34,282 bases of DNA from Cupriavidus lacunae (GCF_003353055.1 NZ_QKWJ01000079.1:1-34282), one strand, 5' to 3'. Positions 6,532 to 14,851 are shown, counted from the stretch's first letter. Program-made: numbers and translations. Notes: generated by a model from the letters alone, not told the origin.

Positions 6532-7215
6532 TCACGCGCGTCTCGCGCGCGGGTCGGCTTTGGCGTGTTCGATCGCCGTAAGTGTTTCTGAGTCCAGCAC
6601 TGCCTGGGCGCCGGACGAAATGGCAAACAGTTTGCCGTCGATGTCATGGACGTGTAACTGCTCATGGGTGACAGCATCCGTCACCAGCGCGCGGCCGGTG
6701 AGGCGCAGGGCGGCTTGGAGATGGGATTGTCCCGAGACGATTCGGTAATTACGTCCTTCTGATTGTCTCACCACCGCGTCGGTGGGGATCTCGCTGAGCT
6801 CGATAGTGCCGAATCCGGGGAGCGACATTTCCTCGATGCGATTCTTGATGCAGGCGACCATCACGGCCGCGCCGGGGTGCTCGGTTGCCGCAAGCCGTTC
6901 ATATTGGCCGAGGAGGATGTTGGCCTTCTCGATTGAGGGCGTCGCATAGACAAAGGATTGGATGGCGGTCGGCGGGCGAGTCAACCGGGTCGCCATGATC
7001 GCGAAGGCCCAGTCCCTTTTGTAATTGCAGTGTGGGCAAACCCAGCCGTATTTGGTGGCAATCAGGATGCCAGGGGCGCCACCTTCGACTCCGTGGCGAT
7101 GATCGGCGCTGTTCCTGCAGATGAAGGCGCGCAGAACCGGGCCGCCGAGGCCGACCTGGTTCTCGTTGAGCTTCTGGACCTGATCGTCGGTGAACGGTGC
7201 GCGAATGTAACTCAT
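6532..7215 (-). CDS. Zinc-ribbon-like N-terminus joined to a ParB-like region
   Basis: The 227-residue product has two unlike halves. Residues 1 to about 73 (MSYIRAPFTDDQVQKLNENQ ... CRNSADHRHG ... VCPHCNYKRDWAFAIM) match a short family common on plasmids and phages in Burkholderiaceae that is normally about 75-80 residues and ends near WAH.FM; Cys/His pairs suggest zinc binding. Residues 74-227 contain IELSEIPTDAV and YRIVSGQSHLQAALRL, reminiscent of the ParB/Srx fold (I...I.P....R..I.GQHRL.AA). No ribosome binding site precedes the ATG at 7215. The join may be a natural fusion or a deletion joint; another frame stays open past the stop (DARELVSLYAALNSHGMDLD), hinting at a frameshift at the 3' end. 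Confidence 0.45.
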   Translation of the reverse strand: MSYIRAPFTDDQVQKLNENQVGLGGPVLRAFICRNSADHRHGVEGGAPGILIATKYGWVCPHCNYKRDWAFAIMATRLTRPPTAIQSFVYATPSIEKANILLGQYERLAATEHPGAAVMVACIKNRIEEMSLPGFGTIELSEIPTDAVVRQSEGRNYRIVSGQSHLQAALRLTGRALVTDAVTHEQLHVHDIDGKLFAISSGAQAVLDSETLTAIEHAKADPRARRA

Positions 7216-7399
7216 GGCATTTGAGACGGCAGCTTCGGCGTGGCGTAGCTATCGCCGCGCAGCCGGCACGCTCGGGAGTCTGCCCGGCGGCTAACAGAAA
7301 CGCCGGGCGCCAAAACACACTGCGGCCGCCTCCTTCCAGTTTATGCCCGGGAGAAGGTCTATGTTGCTTTGGCCGGGCCCGAACCCTTTGTGTGCTGCT

Positions 7400-7588
7400 C
7401 GACCTCAATCCATTCCCAGCCATGAAGATGACGTCACATCCATGCTTGGTCGCCGCATCGATGATCCCCTGGTACGGCATCGAGGTCGTCATTTCGATCT
7501 GGCATGTGACGCCTGCTGCCTTAGCTTCCGCCACAACCTCGGCCAGCCTGGCGTTGGCCACTTCTGCCGCATGCTCTTCGAACGCCTT
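7400..7588 (-). pseudogene. Universal stress protein (UspA) internal fragment
   Basis: About 62 codons read KAFEEHAAEVANARLAEVVA, then EMTTSMPYQGIIDAATKHGC and DVIFMAGNG. This is the middle to late part of a UspA domain, comparable with the intact gene at 32585-33022. The N-terminal beta strand and the ATP-binding G-x2-G-x9-GS tail are missing: after MAGNGLR the frame leaves the family just where ASHGRRG should come. The flanks are unrelated, so this is a stranded fragment. The 190 bp between it and the start of the gene at 7215 are unassigned. Confidence 0.6.
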
Positions 7589-7656
7589 GCGGCGTGGATG
7601 CCCGGCATCGCCCGACGACAGACGCGACTGCAGACAACCTCCCAAGCATTTCTAAC

Positions 7657-10491
7657 TCAGCGTTCTGCCAAGCTGAACAGTGTTTTGAGCTCGTCCCCAC
7701 TAAGATTACCGACCCACTGTTCGCCCGTGCCGACTGCCAAGTCGGCCAGTTCCCGTTTGGCGCGAATCATGTCATTGATACGCTCCTCAAACGTAGCGCG
7801 AGTGATGAATCGGTGGACCTGAACGTTGCGCTGTTGGCCAATGCGATAGACTCGGTCCGTTGCCTGCGCTTCCACCGCTGGATTCCACCATAGATCGTAG
7901 TGGATGACGTTGGAGGCCGCGGTCAGATTGAGCCCTGTCCCGCCGGCTTTGAGCGACAGGATAAAAACGCGCTCGGTACGGTCGTTCTGGAATCGCTCGA
8001 CCATCGCATCTCGACTGGTTCGCGCGACTCCCCCATGGAGGAATAGCGGATCGCGGCCATATCGCTGTCGCAGCCAACTGCAGAGCAGGTTTCCCATCTC
8101 GCGGAACTGGGTGAATACCAGCACCTTTTCGTGGCTGGCGTGGATATCGTCGATGATCTCGAAGAAACGCTCCGCTTTGCCAGACGCAGCCGCGTCGGCC
8201 TGTCCCTGTTTCAAATATTGCGCCGGATGGTTACAGATCTGCTTCAATGCCAGAATCATCTGCAGCACCAGGCCTTGGCGCTTGAAGGTGTCGGATTCCC
8301 CCGAGATGACTCGCAAGCCTTCCTGTACCACCGATTGATACAGCGCCGTCTGGGCCTTGGTCAGCGTGCAGTATTGATCCTGCTCTATCTTGTCGGGCAG
8401 ATCGCTGATGATGGCCTTGTCGGCTTTCAGGCGTCGCAGCAAGAAGGGGGCCGTGACCCGCTTGAAGCGCTGCACGACATGCTGATCGCGCTGGATCTGA
8501 ATCGGCATCGCATATTCCCGCGCGAATTGGTTCAGGCTTCCCAGATAGCCCCGGTTGGCAAAGTCCAGGATGCTCCAGTACTCGGGCAAACGGTTCTCCA
8601 GCGGCGTCCCACTCATGGCAATAAAGCTGCTGGCCGCGATCGCCTTCACGGCCTTGGTCTGGGCGGCAGCCGGGTTCTTGATGTTCTGGGCCTCATCCAC
8701 TATGACGACGCGCCATGCCAAGGCATGGAGGGTAGCAGCAGCCGTACGCGCGATACCGTAGGTCGTCAGCAGGACATCAGGCCGAATCACCGCGAGCTCA
8801 CGCTTGCTGCCGTGGAAGATGCCAACGCTCAGGTTGGGGGCGAAACGCCCAATTTCCTTCTGCCAATTGGTCAACAAACTGGTGGGCACGATGACCAGGG
8901 CCTTGGCGTCGTCAAGCGCGCCATCCTCCTTGAGCTTTTGCAGCGTAGAGATGACCTGCAGTGTCTTGCCCAACCCCATGTCATCGGCGATCACGCTGCC
9001 CAAACCGATTCGCGCGTTGCGATAAAGCCAGGCATAACCCCGCTGCTGGTAAGGGCGTAGGGTGGCATTGATGCCGCGAGGCAACGGGACCGTGCCCGCT
9101 TCCACCAAATCCTGAATGATCTTATGGGCCTTGGCATCCAGGCCCACGGTCGTGCCGGCGAATTCGCCCGCGAGGGCGACGCGCAACAGTTCAGCGCCGG
9201 AAGGCACCGATGGCTTAAGCAGTTGGGCACGCAGGCGCTCGATCTCTTTGGGATCCAGATAGACGTACGCCCCTTTGAAACGTACAACGCCTGCGACATC
9301 CTTCACCAACCTTTCAAACTCGGCGCGCGTGAGCAAATGGTTGCCAACGGCCACTTTCCAGTCGAAGGCAAACACATCGTCGGCGCGAAAAAATCCCGCA
9401 GTATCGGTCGCCGTACCCTTGATCTGCATGGACAGGCGAGGTCGCAGTAGATGGTCGAGCGCCTTCGGCAGCAGCGCGCGAATCCCGAGCAAGCGGATTA
9501 CCGGCAGCGTATCAAACAGTAAGGCCGGCAGCTCATCCGCAGCAAGCTTGACGGGCGCCTTGGCGCCAGCCCTGATATAGGCATTGAGCGGTTGGAAAAA
9601 CTCGGCCAATAGCGCGACAGTCTGCAGAATGCCAAAACGGGCCTTCGACCAGGACCTATCGCTCAGGATCGCAGCCAGTGGTACTGGCTCCCCCAGTGCA
9701 GCCGATCGGTGCTCGATTGCAAGTGTCAGCCCGAAATGGCCCGTTTTCGCCTCTTCGAGGCACAGCACCGGTGTATGTTCTCGGTGCGCCAGATGGTATC
9801 GGGATAGCCAAGTGTGAATGCCGGCGGCGATTTCCCCTTCACCGGGACCGTCGTAGCGGGCTCGGCCGGTGCAGAAGAACAAGGCCATCGTCTTATTCCC
9901 GAGGGGCTTTTCCCTGGCGCCATCCGACCATGCGTGAATGAAGTGATTCAGAAACAGGGAACAGAGGAATGTCGCCTGGGCCTCCCGGGCGAGCACTGCC
10001 CGCTTCCTTCCCGTCCCGGTCCTGACTAGGCCTGACGGCAGCGCTTGGGCAAGGCGCTGCAGGATGTTCCCCACGACACCATCGAGCGTGGCGGGAAGCC
10101 AGCGCAGCAAGACAGTGTCGGTATCTGCCGAGAGGATTTGCGGGACCACCGCACCACGCGCGATCAACTGCAGTGCTATCAGGCGGACGTGGAACAGCGC
10201 GGCAACCTCGGGCTGTACGTCTGGCAGATTGCTCGCATCTACGTGGGCCAGTGCTGCTTCCAGCGCCTCGATGGTGGTGATGTCCTTCGTGCCGAACACC
10301 GACGGGTGCAATCTTGCGTCCAGTTCAATCTTCGGGCGGTCATCACCGGAGAACGTGAGGCGCTGCGCGGCGACGGCACCGGCGCCCGAATCCATGGCTT
10401 GTCGCGCGGCCTTACTCGGCCGTGCCAGCAAACGCCGCAACGTCTCGCGAAAATCTCCGTTGGGAAAGAAAGTGGGGCGCGCCGGCAGCAC
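7657..10491 (-). CDS. SNF2-family DEAD/DEAH-box helicase (ATP-dependent DNA translocase)
   Basis: The 944 residues end in a complete SNF2 motor. Visible motifs in order: VIADDMGLGKTLQVIS (I), VIVPTSLLTNWQKEIG (Ia), VIVDEAQNIKNP (II), AMSGTPLENRLPEYWS (III), LVFTQFREMGNL (IV), LKAGGTGLNLTAAS (V) and DLWWNPAVEAQATDRVYRIG (VI). The first 480 residues are the accessory region found in bacterial SNF2 proteins linked to SWIM domains. GTG at 10491 is the first start codon after the SWIM stop, but has no Shine-Dalgarno, and the family-like LPARPTFFPNGDFRE begins right at it. The frame is the same as that of the SWIM gene, with 15 sense codons between its TAG and this GTG. Such pairs are thought to act on DNA or protein-DNA complexes; substrate unknown. 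Confidence 0.9.
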   Translation of the reverse strand: MLPARPTFFPNGDFRETLRRLLARPSKAARQAMDSGAGAVAAQRLTFSGDDRPKIELDARLHPSVFGTKDITTIEALEAALAHVDASNLPDVQPEVAALFHVRLIALQLIARGAVVPQILSADTDTVLLRWLPATLDGVVGNILQRLAQALPSGLVRTGTGRKRAVLAREAQATFLCSLFLNHFIHAWSDGAREKPLGNKTMALFFCTGRARYDGPGEGEIAAGIHTWLSRYHLAHREHTPVLCLEEAKTGHFGLTLAIEHRSAALGEPVPLAAILSDRSWSKARFGILQTVALLAEFFQPLNAYIRAGAKAPVKLAADELPALLFDTLPVIRLLGIRALLPKALDHLLRPRLSMQIKGTATDTAGFFRADDVFAFDWKVAVGNHLLTRAEFERLVKDVAGVVRFKGAYVYLDPKEIERLRAQLLKPSVPSGAELLRVALAGEFAGTTVGLDAKAHKIIQDLVEAGTVPLPRGINATLRPYQQRGYAWLYRNARIGLGSVIADDMGLGKTLQVISTLQKLKEDGALDDAKALVIVPTSLLTNWQKEIGRFAPNLSVGIFHGSKRELAVIRPDVLLTTYGIARTAAATLHALAWRVVIVDEAQNIKNPAAAQTKAVKAIAASSFIAMSGTPLENRLPEYWSILDFANRGYLGSLNQFAREYAMPIQIQRDQHVVQRFKRVTAPFLLRRLKADKAIISDLPDKIEQDQYCTLTKAQTALYQSVVQEGLRVISGESDTFKRQGLVLQMILALKQICNHPAQYLKQGQADAAASGKAERFFEIIDDIHASHEKVLVFTQFREMGNLLCSWLRQRYGRDPLFLHGGVARTSRDAMVERFQNDRTERVFILSLKAGGTGLNLTAASNVIHYDLWWNPAVEAQATDRVYRIGQQRNVQVHRFITRATFEERINDMIRAKRELADLAVGTGEQWVGNLSGDELKTLFSLAER

Positions 10492-10536
10492 CTGTAGCAG
10501 TGGACCGGACAGGTCCGGAATCCCGGAGAAATCCAG

Positions 10537-11376
10537 CTAATCAAGCGCAGCAACATCCCCCGCATCAGCCAGGGCCTCTGATGCTGTCGGCAGCAACTCG
10601 GTCAATGTGGGGAGGACAGCCCCAGCTGCCGGCGCCAAGTGGATGTCGCGCGACTTCAAGGCTTGCGCCAGGTCGACACCCCGCAATGAAAACACCAGGA
10701 ACGGATTGCCATCGATTTCCCGGCTCAGGAGGTAAATCACCGCCGCCAAGTGCTTGCAAGGCACGGCCCAATCGGGGCAGGAGCATTGCATATCGAGGTC
10801 CTTCCACCGGGCAGGGAAGACGGAAATCCCAAGCTTGCGCGCGTGGTCCAGCACCGACGGATCCAGTTCCCGGTTGAGCATCCAGGCGATCAGGGTGGGC
10901 TCGGCGGCGATGGCGTCCAGAAGCCGTGCGGAATCCTTGGCGGAAAGCGGCGGCACCGTGATCGTCACCTGGTAGGGACGTGGCCGGGAGCCCTGTACCT
11001 GGGCGTGGATCGTCCCGGCCCTGACGACAAGATCCTTGACCGCTCCTTTGTTCGCGTAGGTCCGCCCGCGCGGCAGACGATTGTCGTAGTCGATGTGTGT
11101 CAGGGCATTGAGCCATTGCTCGCCCCACCACGTTCTACCGAAGGACTGTCGCACCACTGGCCGGGCCTCCTTCAATGCTCGGTGGATTTTCCGATCTGAG
11201 GGGAATCCGCTATCCAAATCAGTGCCGTTCCCCGGCGGCGGATCAAAGCGCCCCGCTGCCTCCAGTTCCTCCATCGTCAGCCCGTACTCGGCCATCTGGG
11301 CCTGGATCCAGCGAATCGCCTTCGCCCGCTGATTTCTTTCTGTCATTGCTACCGTCGTCGCTGTCGCTGCCGTCAT
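10537..11376 (-). CDS. SWIM zinc-finger protein with an H-NS-like N-terminal piece
   Basis: The 279-residue protein has a SWIM zinc finger, CSCPDWAVPCKHLAAVIYLL (C-x-C-x6-C-x-H), near residues 195-215, preceded by the family start FGRTWWGEQWLNALTHIDYD and NRLPRGRTYA. Residues 11-50 (RAKAIRWIQAQMAEYGLTME, then ELEAAGRFDPPP) are plainly the N-terminal helix and linker of the small H-NS proteins at 5.4-5.8 kb, so the gene has a borrowed 5' end. SWIM domains bind DNA or protein and in bacteria accompany SNF2 motors. The TAG at 10539-10537 is followed in the same frame by the helicase, and the two may once have been one polypeptide. The next 150 bp upstream (to 11534) carry an unidentified open minus frame. 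Confidence 0.75.
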   Translation of the reverse strand: MTAATATTVAMTERNQRAKAIRWIQAQMAEYGLTMEELEAAGRFDPPPGNGTDLDSGFPSDRKIHRALKEARPVVRQSFGRTWWGEQWLNALTHIDYDNRLPRGRTYANKGAVKDLVVRAGTIHAQVQGSRPRPYQVTITVPPLSAKDSARLLDAIAAEPTLIAWMLNRELDPSVLDHARKLGISVFPARWKDLDMQCSCPDWAVPCKHLAAVIYLLSREIDGNPFLVFSLRGVDLAQALKSRDIHLAPAAGAVLPTLTELLPTASEALADAGDVAALD

Positions 11377-11564
11377 CCGGGGGCGGCAGGCGCCCCCTGT
11401 TCTTTGTCCCGTTCATCCTTCGCGGTCTGGCGCCTGGTCACCGGCTTTGTGCCGCCGTCCACCACCGTCACCCAGCTGGTGGCATAGTGCTGCGCCTGGG
11501 CGGCCACAAGCCAGTCGGTGACAATCTAGTCTTCTAGACAGTATGAAGATGATGGGACGCAGAA

Positions 11565-11735
11565 GGCAGTACCGCTGTATGCCAGAATCCGTGCCGTCGT
11601 TCGCTGCTTGAGCCGAGCAGGGCAACTTTGGCGATCACAAGTTTTGCAGAGATGGCGTTTGGGAGTTGCGTGTCGACGTGGGCGCCGGCTATCGCGTGTA
11701 CTACGGCATCGCAAAAAGGCGGATCGGTCGCCCTT
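11565..11735 (+). pseudogene. RelE/ParE-type toxin remnant, frameshifted
   Basis: In one frame RIRAVVRCLSRAG appears; the frame then shifts by one near 11615 and continues GNFGDHKFCRDGVWELRVDV and GAGYRVYYGIAK. This is the core of RelE/ParE/HigB-like toxins (R.R...L..GNFGD.K...GV.ELRID.GPGYRVYYA). After YYGIAKRRIG the similarity ends and the usual VLLLCGGDKSTQ tail is absent. No antitoxin gene follows. The fragment runs antisense to the tail of the open frame carrying the Tn3/alkylsulfatase mosaic. Confidence 0.55.
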
Positions 11736-11752
11736 GTCCCAATCGGCCTTGG

Positions 11753-11896
11753 CGCGCCGCTCATGTATTTCACATACTTCTTCGCGGCCATTTCCGGCGG
11801 CAGGTCGTTCAGGTCCGATGGATTGGCGTCATACCAAACCACGTACCGTTGATAGACCGCTCTCGAATTGTGGCGCAGCGTACCGAGTTTGCCCAG
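11753..11896 (-). pseudogene. Alkylsulfatase (BDS1/SdsA-type) internal fragment
   Basis: Within an open minus frame, residues read GTLRHNSRAVYQRYVVWYDA then NPSDLNDLPPEMAAKKYVKY and MSGA. This matches the helical segment of linear alkylsulfatases of the metallo-beta-lactamase superfamily (Y.GTL.HN.RAVYQRY.GWYD.NP..L..LPP...AKRYVE.MGG). The metal-binding domain and the SCP2-like tail are missing. The fragment is fused in frame behind the Tn3 transposase start. Confidence 0.55.
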
Positions 11897-11920
11897 GCCG
11901 ACAGCCGGTGCAAAAGTCAC

Positions 11921-12022
11921 GCGCTCGGCGCGGCTGTATGTGAAAAACGTCTGCAATTCGAAACTGCTGAGTTCACGTGGCACCTCCCGCGCGCCCAAGT
12001 ACGTGCTCTGCCAGCCTTGCAT
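11921..12022 (-). pseudogene. tnpA: Tn3-family transposase, N-terminal fragment
   Basis: The frame from ATG 12022 (MQGWQSTYLGAREVPRELSS, FELQTFFTYSRAER) is the first 34 residues of a Tn3-family TnpA, the region known as DUF4158 (usual: LG.REIPREL..FE...FFT.S..ER). After AER the frame passes into the alkylsulfatase fragment, so the transposase is cut short by deletion or recombination. The open frame as a whole runs from 12064 to 11534 but is a mosaic, not one gene. Confidence 0.6.
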
Positions 12023-12134
12023 CTCGTGCGCCTCCCGTGCGGTGGGCCAAACACGATACGTCAAGCAAAGGCGAACAGCAAATCTCAGAAAATCAAGAGC
12101 TTAGGCTTGATGACCCAGAACCCGGTTAGGTTTG

Positions 12135-12172
12135 CAAACCGTCGCAAATTGCACCGAAATCAAGACTACCCC
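12135..12172 (-). repeat. Probable Tn3-family terminal inverted repeat (single end)
   Basis: On the minus strand the sequence from 12172 begins GGGGTAGTCTTGATTTCGGT and continues for about 38 bp, 113 bp before the transposase start at 12022. A GGGG start and about 38 bp length are typical of Tn3-family ends, and the distance to tnpA is plausible. No partner end was found in the window, so the exact inner boundary is a guess. The region up to the Fic gene at 12300 holds nothing else I can support. Confidence 0.4.
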
Positions 12173-12299
12173 TAAGCCGCGCATGTGGATTGGCTGGGGT
12201 ACCGCCAACCGGCGAGGCACTCGATTGGGTATGCCAAGAGGTGGCGCGACTACCCGTTGTGCGAAAAGGAGACTTGTCTTCGGCCGATCTGTAGCCTTT

Positions 12300-13511
12300 T
12301 TAAAACGTCTCTACGCTTGTCGCGGCCTCGGGGTAGAGGTTGGGAAAAAGAAAGGTCAGCGAGTCCAGAGGGAACCCGATTCCCACGGCGCCTCGATGCG
12401 AATGATCTTCTGAGATCAGAAGACCGTCTTTTAGGAGTTGAGACAGCAGCTTTCTGCCTGTTCGCTCTCCGAGGCCGGTCATCTGAACGAAATCCCCCCG
12501 CGGCACTGGGCCTGCGACCACAAGGTGGTGAAGCGGCAGTACGGCCTCTTGGCGATATTCCGGGTAAGCGGCGAGCTGGCTGCGGAAGACCACAAGAGCC
12601 TGAATGCGCTCGCGTAGTCCGTTGATATCAAGCAGTGACGTCATAAACGAAACCTGGTCATCGCATTGTTCAATGAAGAATCGGCACCACTCCCACAACA
12701 TACGCTCGCTGAGGTTTCCGCGTCCGTCGAGATCTCCATGACGAGGCATGTCCGCGTTCTTCAGTAGGGCGTAATAGTCGTCGCGCTTGCGAGCGAGCCC
12801 GCGATTTACCGACCAAAGCCCGCCACTCAGGGGGAACAAGGCACAATGCGTCTGGAGACGTGCAGCGCGACCGTTGCCGTCCCGAAACGGGTGAGTCCAT
12901 ACCGCACGGTGGTGCGCAGCGGCGATCGAGTAAAGCAGCGCATCTAGTCCAATCAGCCGCCCGTAGACTTGAGTCATCCTTTCCATGAAGCGCGGCAGCG
13001 ATGAGTGCGTGGGAGCGTGATGCTGTTGAATAGCCACGTCGACAATGCGCAATTGGCCCGGATCTATGACCTCCCCCTCGTGCGTCGACCGGTCCTCGGG
13101 TGTCAGGCGACCGTAGAGCGCTTTATGGGCAAGTAACAAGAAATCCGCCTTTAAGGCGCTAGCCTCATCTACAACCAGACCTTCGAGTTCGCGCTCCGCC
13201 TCGATATGAGCCACTGCAAGACGTTGCAACTTCGCCGTTTCTGGCTGGGCAGAGAAGTCCTTTTGCAGCGCTCGGTCGATGTTCACTGGATGCGTGCTCT
13301 CACCCTCGATTCGATTCGAGTAGTAGGAGTTCATTGAGCGCACCAACTCGCGCAGCCGCGTACGTGCCGAGTGACTTAGAGTACCCTGTAACCTATGAGC
13401 CCTTTCAATCACTACACGTGTGGCGGACACAAGTTCCTCCACACGTTTCTGCGGTAAGAGAGGCTCGAAGTGACGCGGGTTATCGTACAGTTCGATCGTA
13501 TCGGATTGCAT
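12300..13511 (-). CDS. Fic-domain protein (probable AMP-transferase) with winged-helix tail
   Basis: The protein is 403 residues from ATG 13511. The catalytic motif HPFRDGNGRAAR (HxFx[D/E]GNGRxxR) is complete, and SNRIEG in the N-terminal third fits the autoinhibitory [S/T]xxxE[G/N] motif of class II Fic proteins. After the Fic fold, VPRGDFVQMTGLGERTGRKL then LSQLLKDGLL looks like a winged helix for DNA or protein binding. Such proteins usually transfer AMP to a hydroxyl side chain of a target; the target is unknown. A longer start at 13562 is rejected because that ATG lies in a TATAAT box (13566-13561) that probably is the -10 element. The gene stands alone in a region of foreign fragments. 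Confidence 0.85.
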   Translation of the reverse strand: MQSDTIELYDNPRHFEPLLPQKRVEELVSATRVVIERAHRLQGTLSHSARTRLRELVRSMNSYYSNRIEGESTHPVNIDRALQKDFSAQPETAKLQRLAVAHIEAERELEGLVVDEASALKADFLLLAHKALYGRLTPEDRSTHEGEVIDPGQLRIVDVAIQQHHAPTHSSLPRFMERMTQVYGRLIGLDALLYSIAAAHHRAVWTHPFRDGNGRAARLQTHCALFPLSGGLWSVNRGLARKRDDYYALLKNADMPRHGDLDGRGNLSERMLWEWCRFFIEQCDDQVSFMTSLLDINGLRERIQALVVFRSQLAAYPEYRQEAVLPLHHLVVAGPVPRGDFVQMTGLGERTGRKLLSQLLKDGLLISEDHSHRGAVGIGFPLDSLTFLFPNLYPEAATSVETF

Positions 13512-13560
13512 ACTCAAATTGCCAGTTCCGGTTCCGGTAACTTCCTTCCTAGAATTCCAC

Positions 13561-13566
13561 ATTATA
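13561..13566 (-). promoter_or_regulatory. Probable -10 box of the fic gene
   Basis: TATAAT is read on the minus strand, about 50 bp before ATG 13511, in an AT-rich patch unlike its surroundings. No convincing -35 hexamer lies at 16-18 bp, so an activator bound to the repeats just upstream (13609-13644) may be needed. Confidence 0.4.
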
Positions 13567-13608
13567 CATAGACTTAGCTTTCATCTTAATCGCAAGTCCA
13601 TCCCTAAT

Positions 13609-13644
13609 GTTGCCGGTTCGGTTGCCGGTTCGGTTGCCGGTTCG
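13609..13644. repeat. Three exact tandem copies of a 12-bp repeat upstream of fic
   Basis: GTTGCCGGTTCG is repeated three times without a mismatch, about 45-80 bp upstream of the fic -10 box. Spacing of 12 bp is close to one helical turn, so bound proteins would sit on roughly the same face. It could be an iteron-like regulator site or simple slippage. The related CCGGTTCCGG occurs near 13520. Downstream to 14317 no gene is supported; that stretch holds a hairpin (ATAAGGC...GCCTTAT near 13890) and one copy of a dispersed repeat. Confidence 0.6.
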
Positions 13645-13997
13645 GCTCTTGGCTCCCTAACGGTTCACACAACCGGTAGACCACTTTCATCGATCTTAGC
13701 CGGTCACATCACTTGTCGGCACAAAAATGCTGCATAAGGCGCCTCCGTGCGCCATGGTGCTGGGATGGTGGCCAGCAAAGCAAGTTCGCAAAGTAGACAT
13801 ACTGGCCCGGCATATGGATCGGCATCACCGACCAGGCGCTTCATGACTCCGCAAGCGTAGTAGAGGGTCGGCACGCCCAGCCCCTTGGCATGATAAGGCG
13901 TTATCGTGCCTTATTGCCGGTGGCCCAGAAACGCCAGCGTCACGTTCCTCTCCCGGCTCCCGCGCGCTCCGGCCCACGACTGCTGGCGAGCCTGAAG

Positions 13998-14032
13998 GGA
14001 GCGCAACGGCAGTAGCCGGCCACATTCAGCCA
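13998..14032. repeat. Dispersed repeat, copy 1 (partner at 18140-18175)
   Basis: The 35 bp beginning GGAGCGCAACGGCAGTAGCC match 18140-18175 in the same orientation with about three substitutions and a small insertion. Both lie between genes. They resemble short intergenic repeats scattered in betaproteobacterial genomes. Function unknown. Confidence 0.4.
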
Positions 14033-14317
14033 TCCGTCCAATGCATTCAACGGACACTCGAACGACGCCTCGCCCACGGCAGCGGACATTTGGGATCGAT
14101 CGTCGCAACTCAGTACACGGCAAGCTTCCGTTGTAGACGGTTTCCTGCCCCCGTAGTTATCGGCGGTTGTGCGATGTCGTGACTCGGCGTTAGCTTCGCG
14201 CGTATGCCATCGGCACCATGCCGATCTGGACACTAACGAAATTCGATAACTGATTGTCAACCTGATCCGCAAGGGCGCGATCATGGACGTGAATCACAGC
14301 TGCTCACGCGCCTCGGC

Positions 14318-14851
14318 TTACACCCGCTGCCTCATCCAGCATGCGATGCTCATGCGATCGCGCGTGGCGGGCAGCACCTCGTGTTCAAACTGTGCCGAGA
14401 GAAACAACAGCAGCGTTCCGGCGCGAGGAAAGACGTCGTGATATGACTGATCGGCAAGGTAGAGCCGCAGTGCGCCGCCCTCGGCGTCCTGCCACGCTTC
14501 GTTGAGGTAGAAAACGGCGGAAATCACGCGGCTGTCGTTGTTACGTAGGCAGTCGTGGTGGCGTGCGTATCCGGCGCCTGGCCGATATACCGCGTAGTGT
14601 GATTCGCTATCGACCAGACCGAGAAACAGGTCGCGGTTGAGCGCATGGCGTAGCGCTTCGATGCGATCGGCGAACGCCTGCTGCCGCGTGCTTAGCGCGT
14701 CGGGTTGGAACCAGCGCGTACTATCGCCGCGCAAAAGCGTGGCAGCGCGATTGACCCCTACACGGGCTGGTGTCAGCAGCTGCGCGTCGTGCATCTCCAT
14801 ACATTCGGTCGATAAGGCCTGCGTCTGAGTCTGGGGCAAAAAGTTCGACAT
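14318..14851 (-). CDS. 2OG-Fe(II) oxygenase (SM-20/prolyl 4-hydroxylase-like)
   Basis: From ATG 14851 the protein is 177 residues. It shows a double-stranded beta-helix dioxygenase core: RPGAGYARHHDC gives the HxD iron ligands, and FEHEVLPATRDRMSIACW gives the distal His and the Arg that binds 2-oxoglutarate. VISAVFYLNEAW and EGGALRLYL are typical inner strands. These enzymes hydroxylate protein or small-molecule substrates using O2. The start is uncertain: the same frame stays open to 15043 and encodes plausible family sequence (DIATSALAVNGWCV, like the helix before the usual xxFLP), but has no ATG, GTG or TTG there, and a TAG at 15046-15044 precedes it. The 5' end may therefore be damaged. 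Confidence 0.75.
   Translation of the reverse strand: MSNFLPQTQTQALSTECMEMHDAQLLTPARVGVNRAATLLRGDSTRWFQPDALSTRQQAFADRIEALRHALNRDLFLGLVDSESHYAVYRPGAGYARHHDCLRNNDSRVISAVFYLNEAWQDAEGGALRLYLADQSYHDVFPRAGTLLLFLSAQFEHEVLPATRDRMSIACWMRQRV

Noticed and set aside
13609..13644. CRISPR array
   Set aside because: Three 12-bp copies are directly adjacent with no spacers, and no cas genes are in the window.
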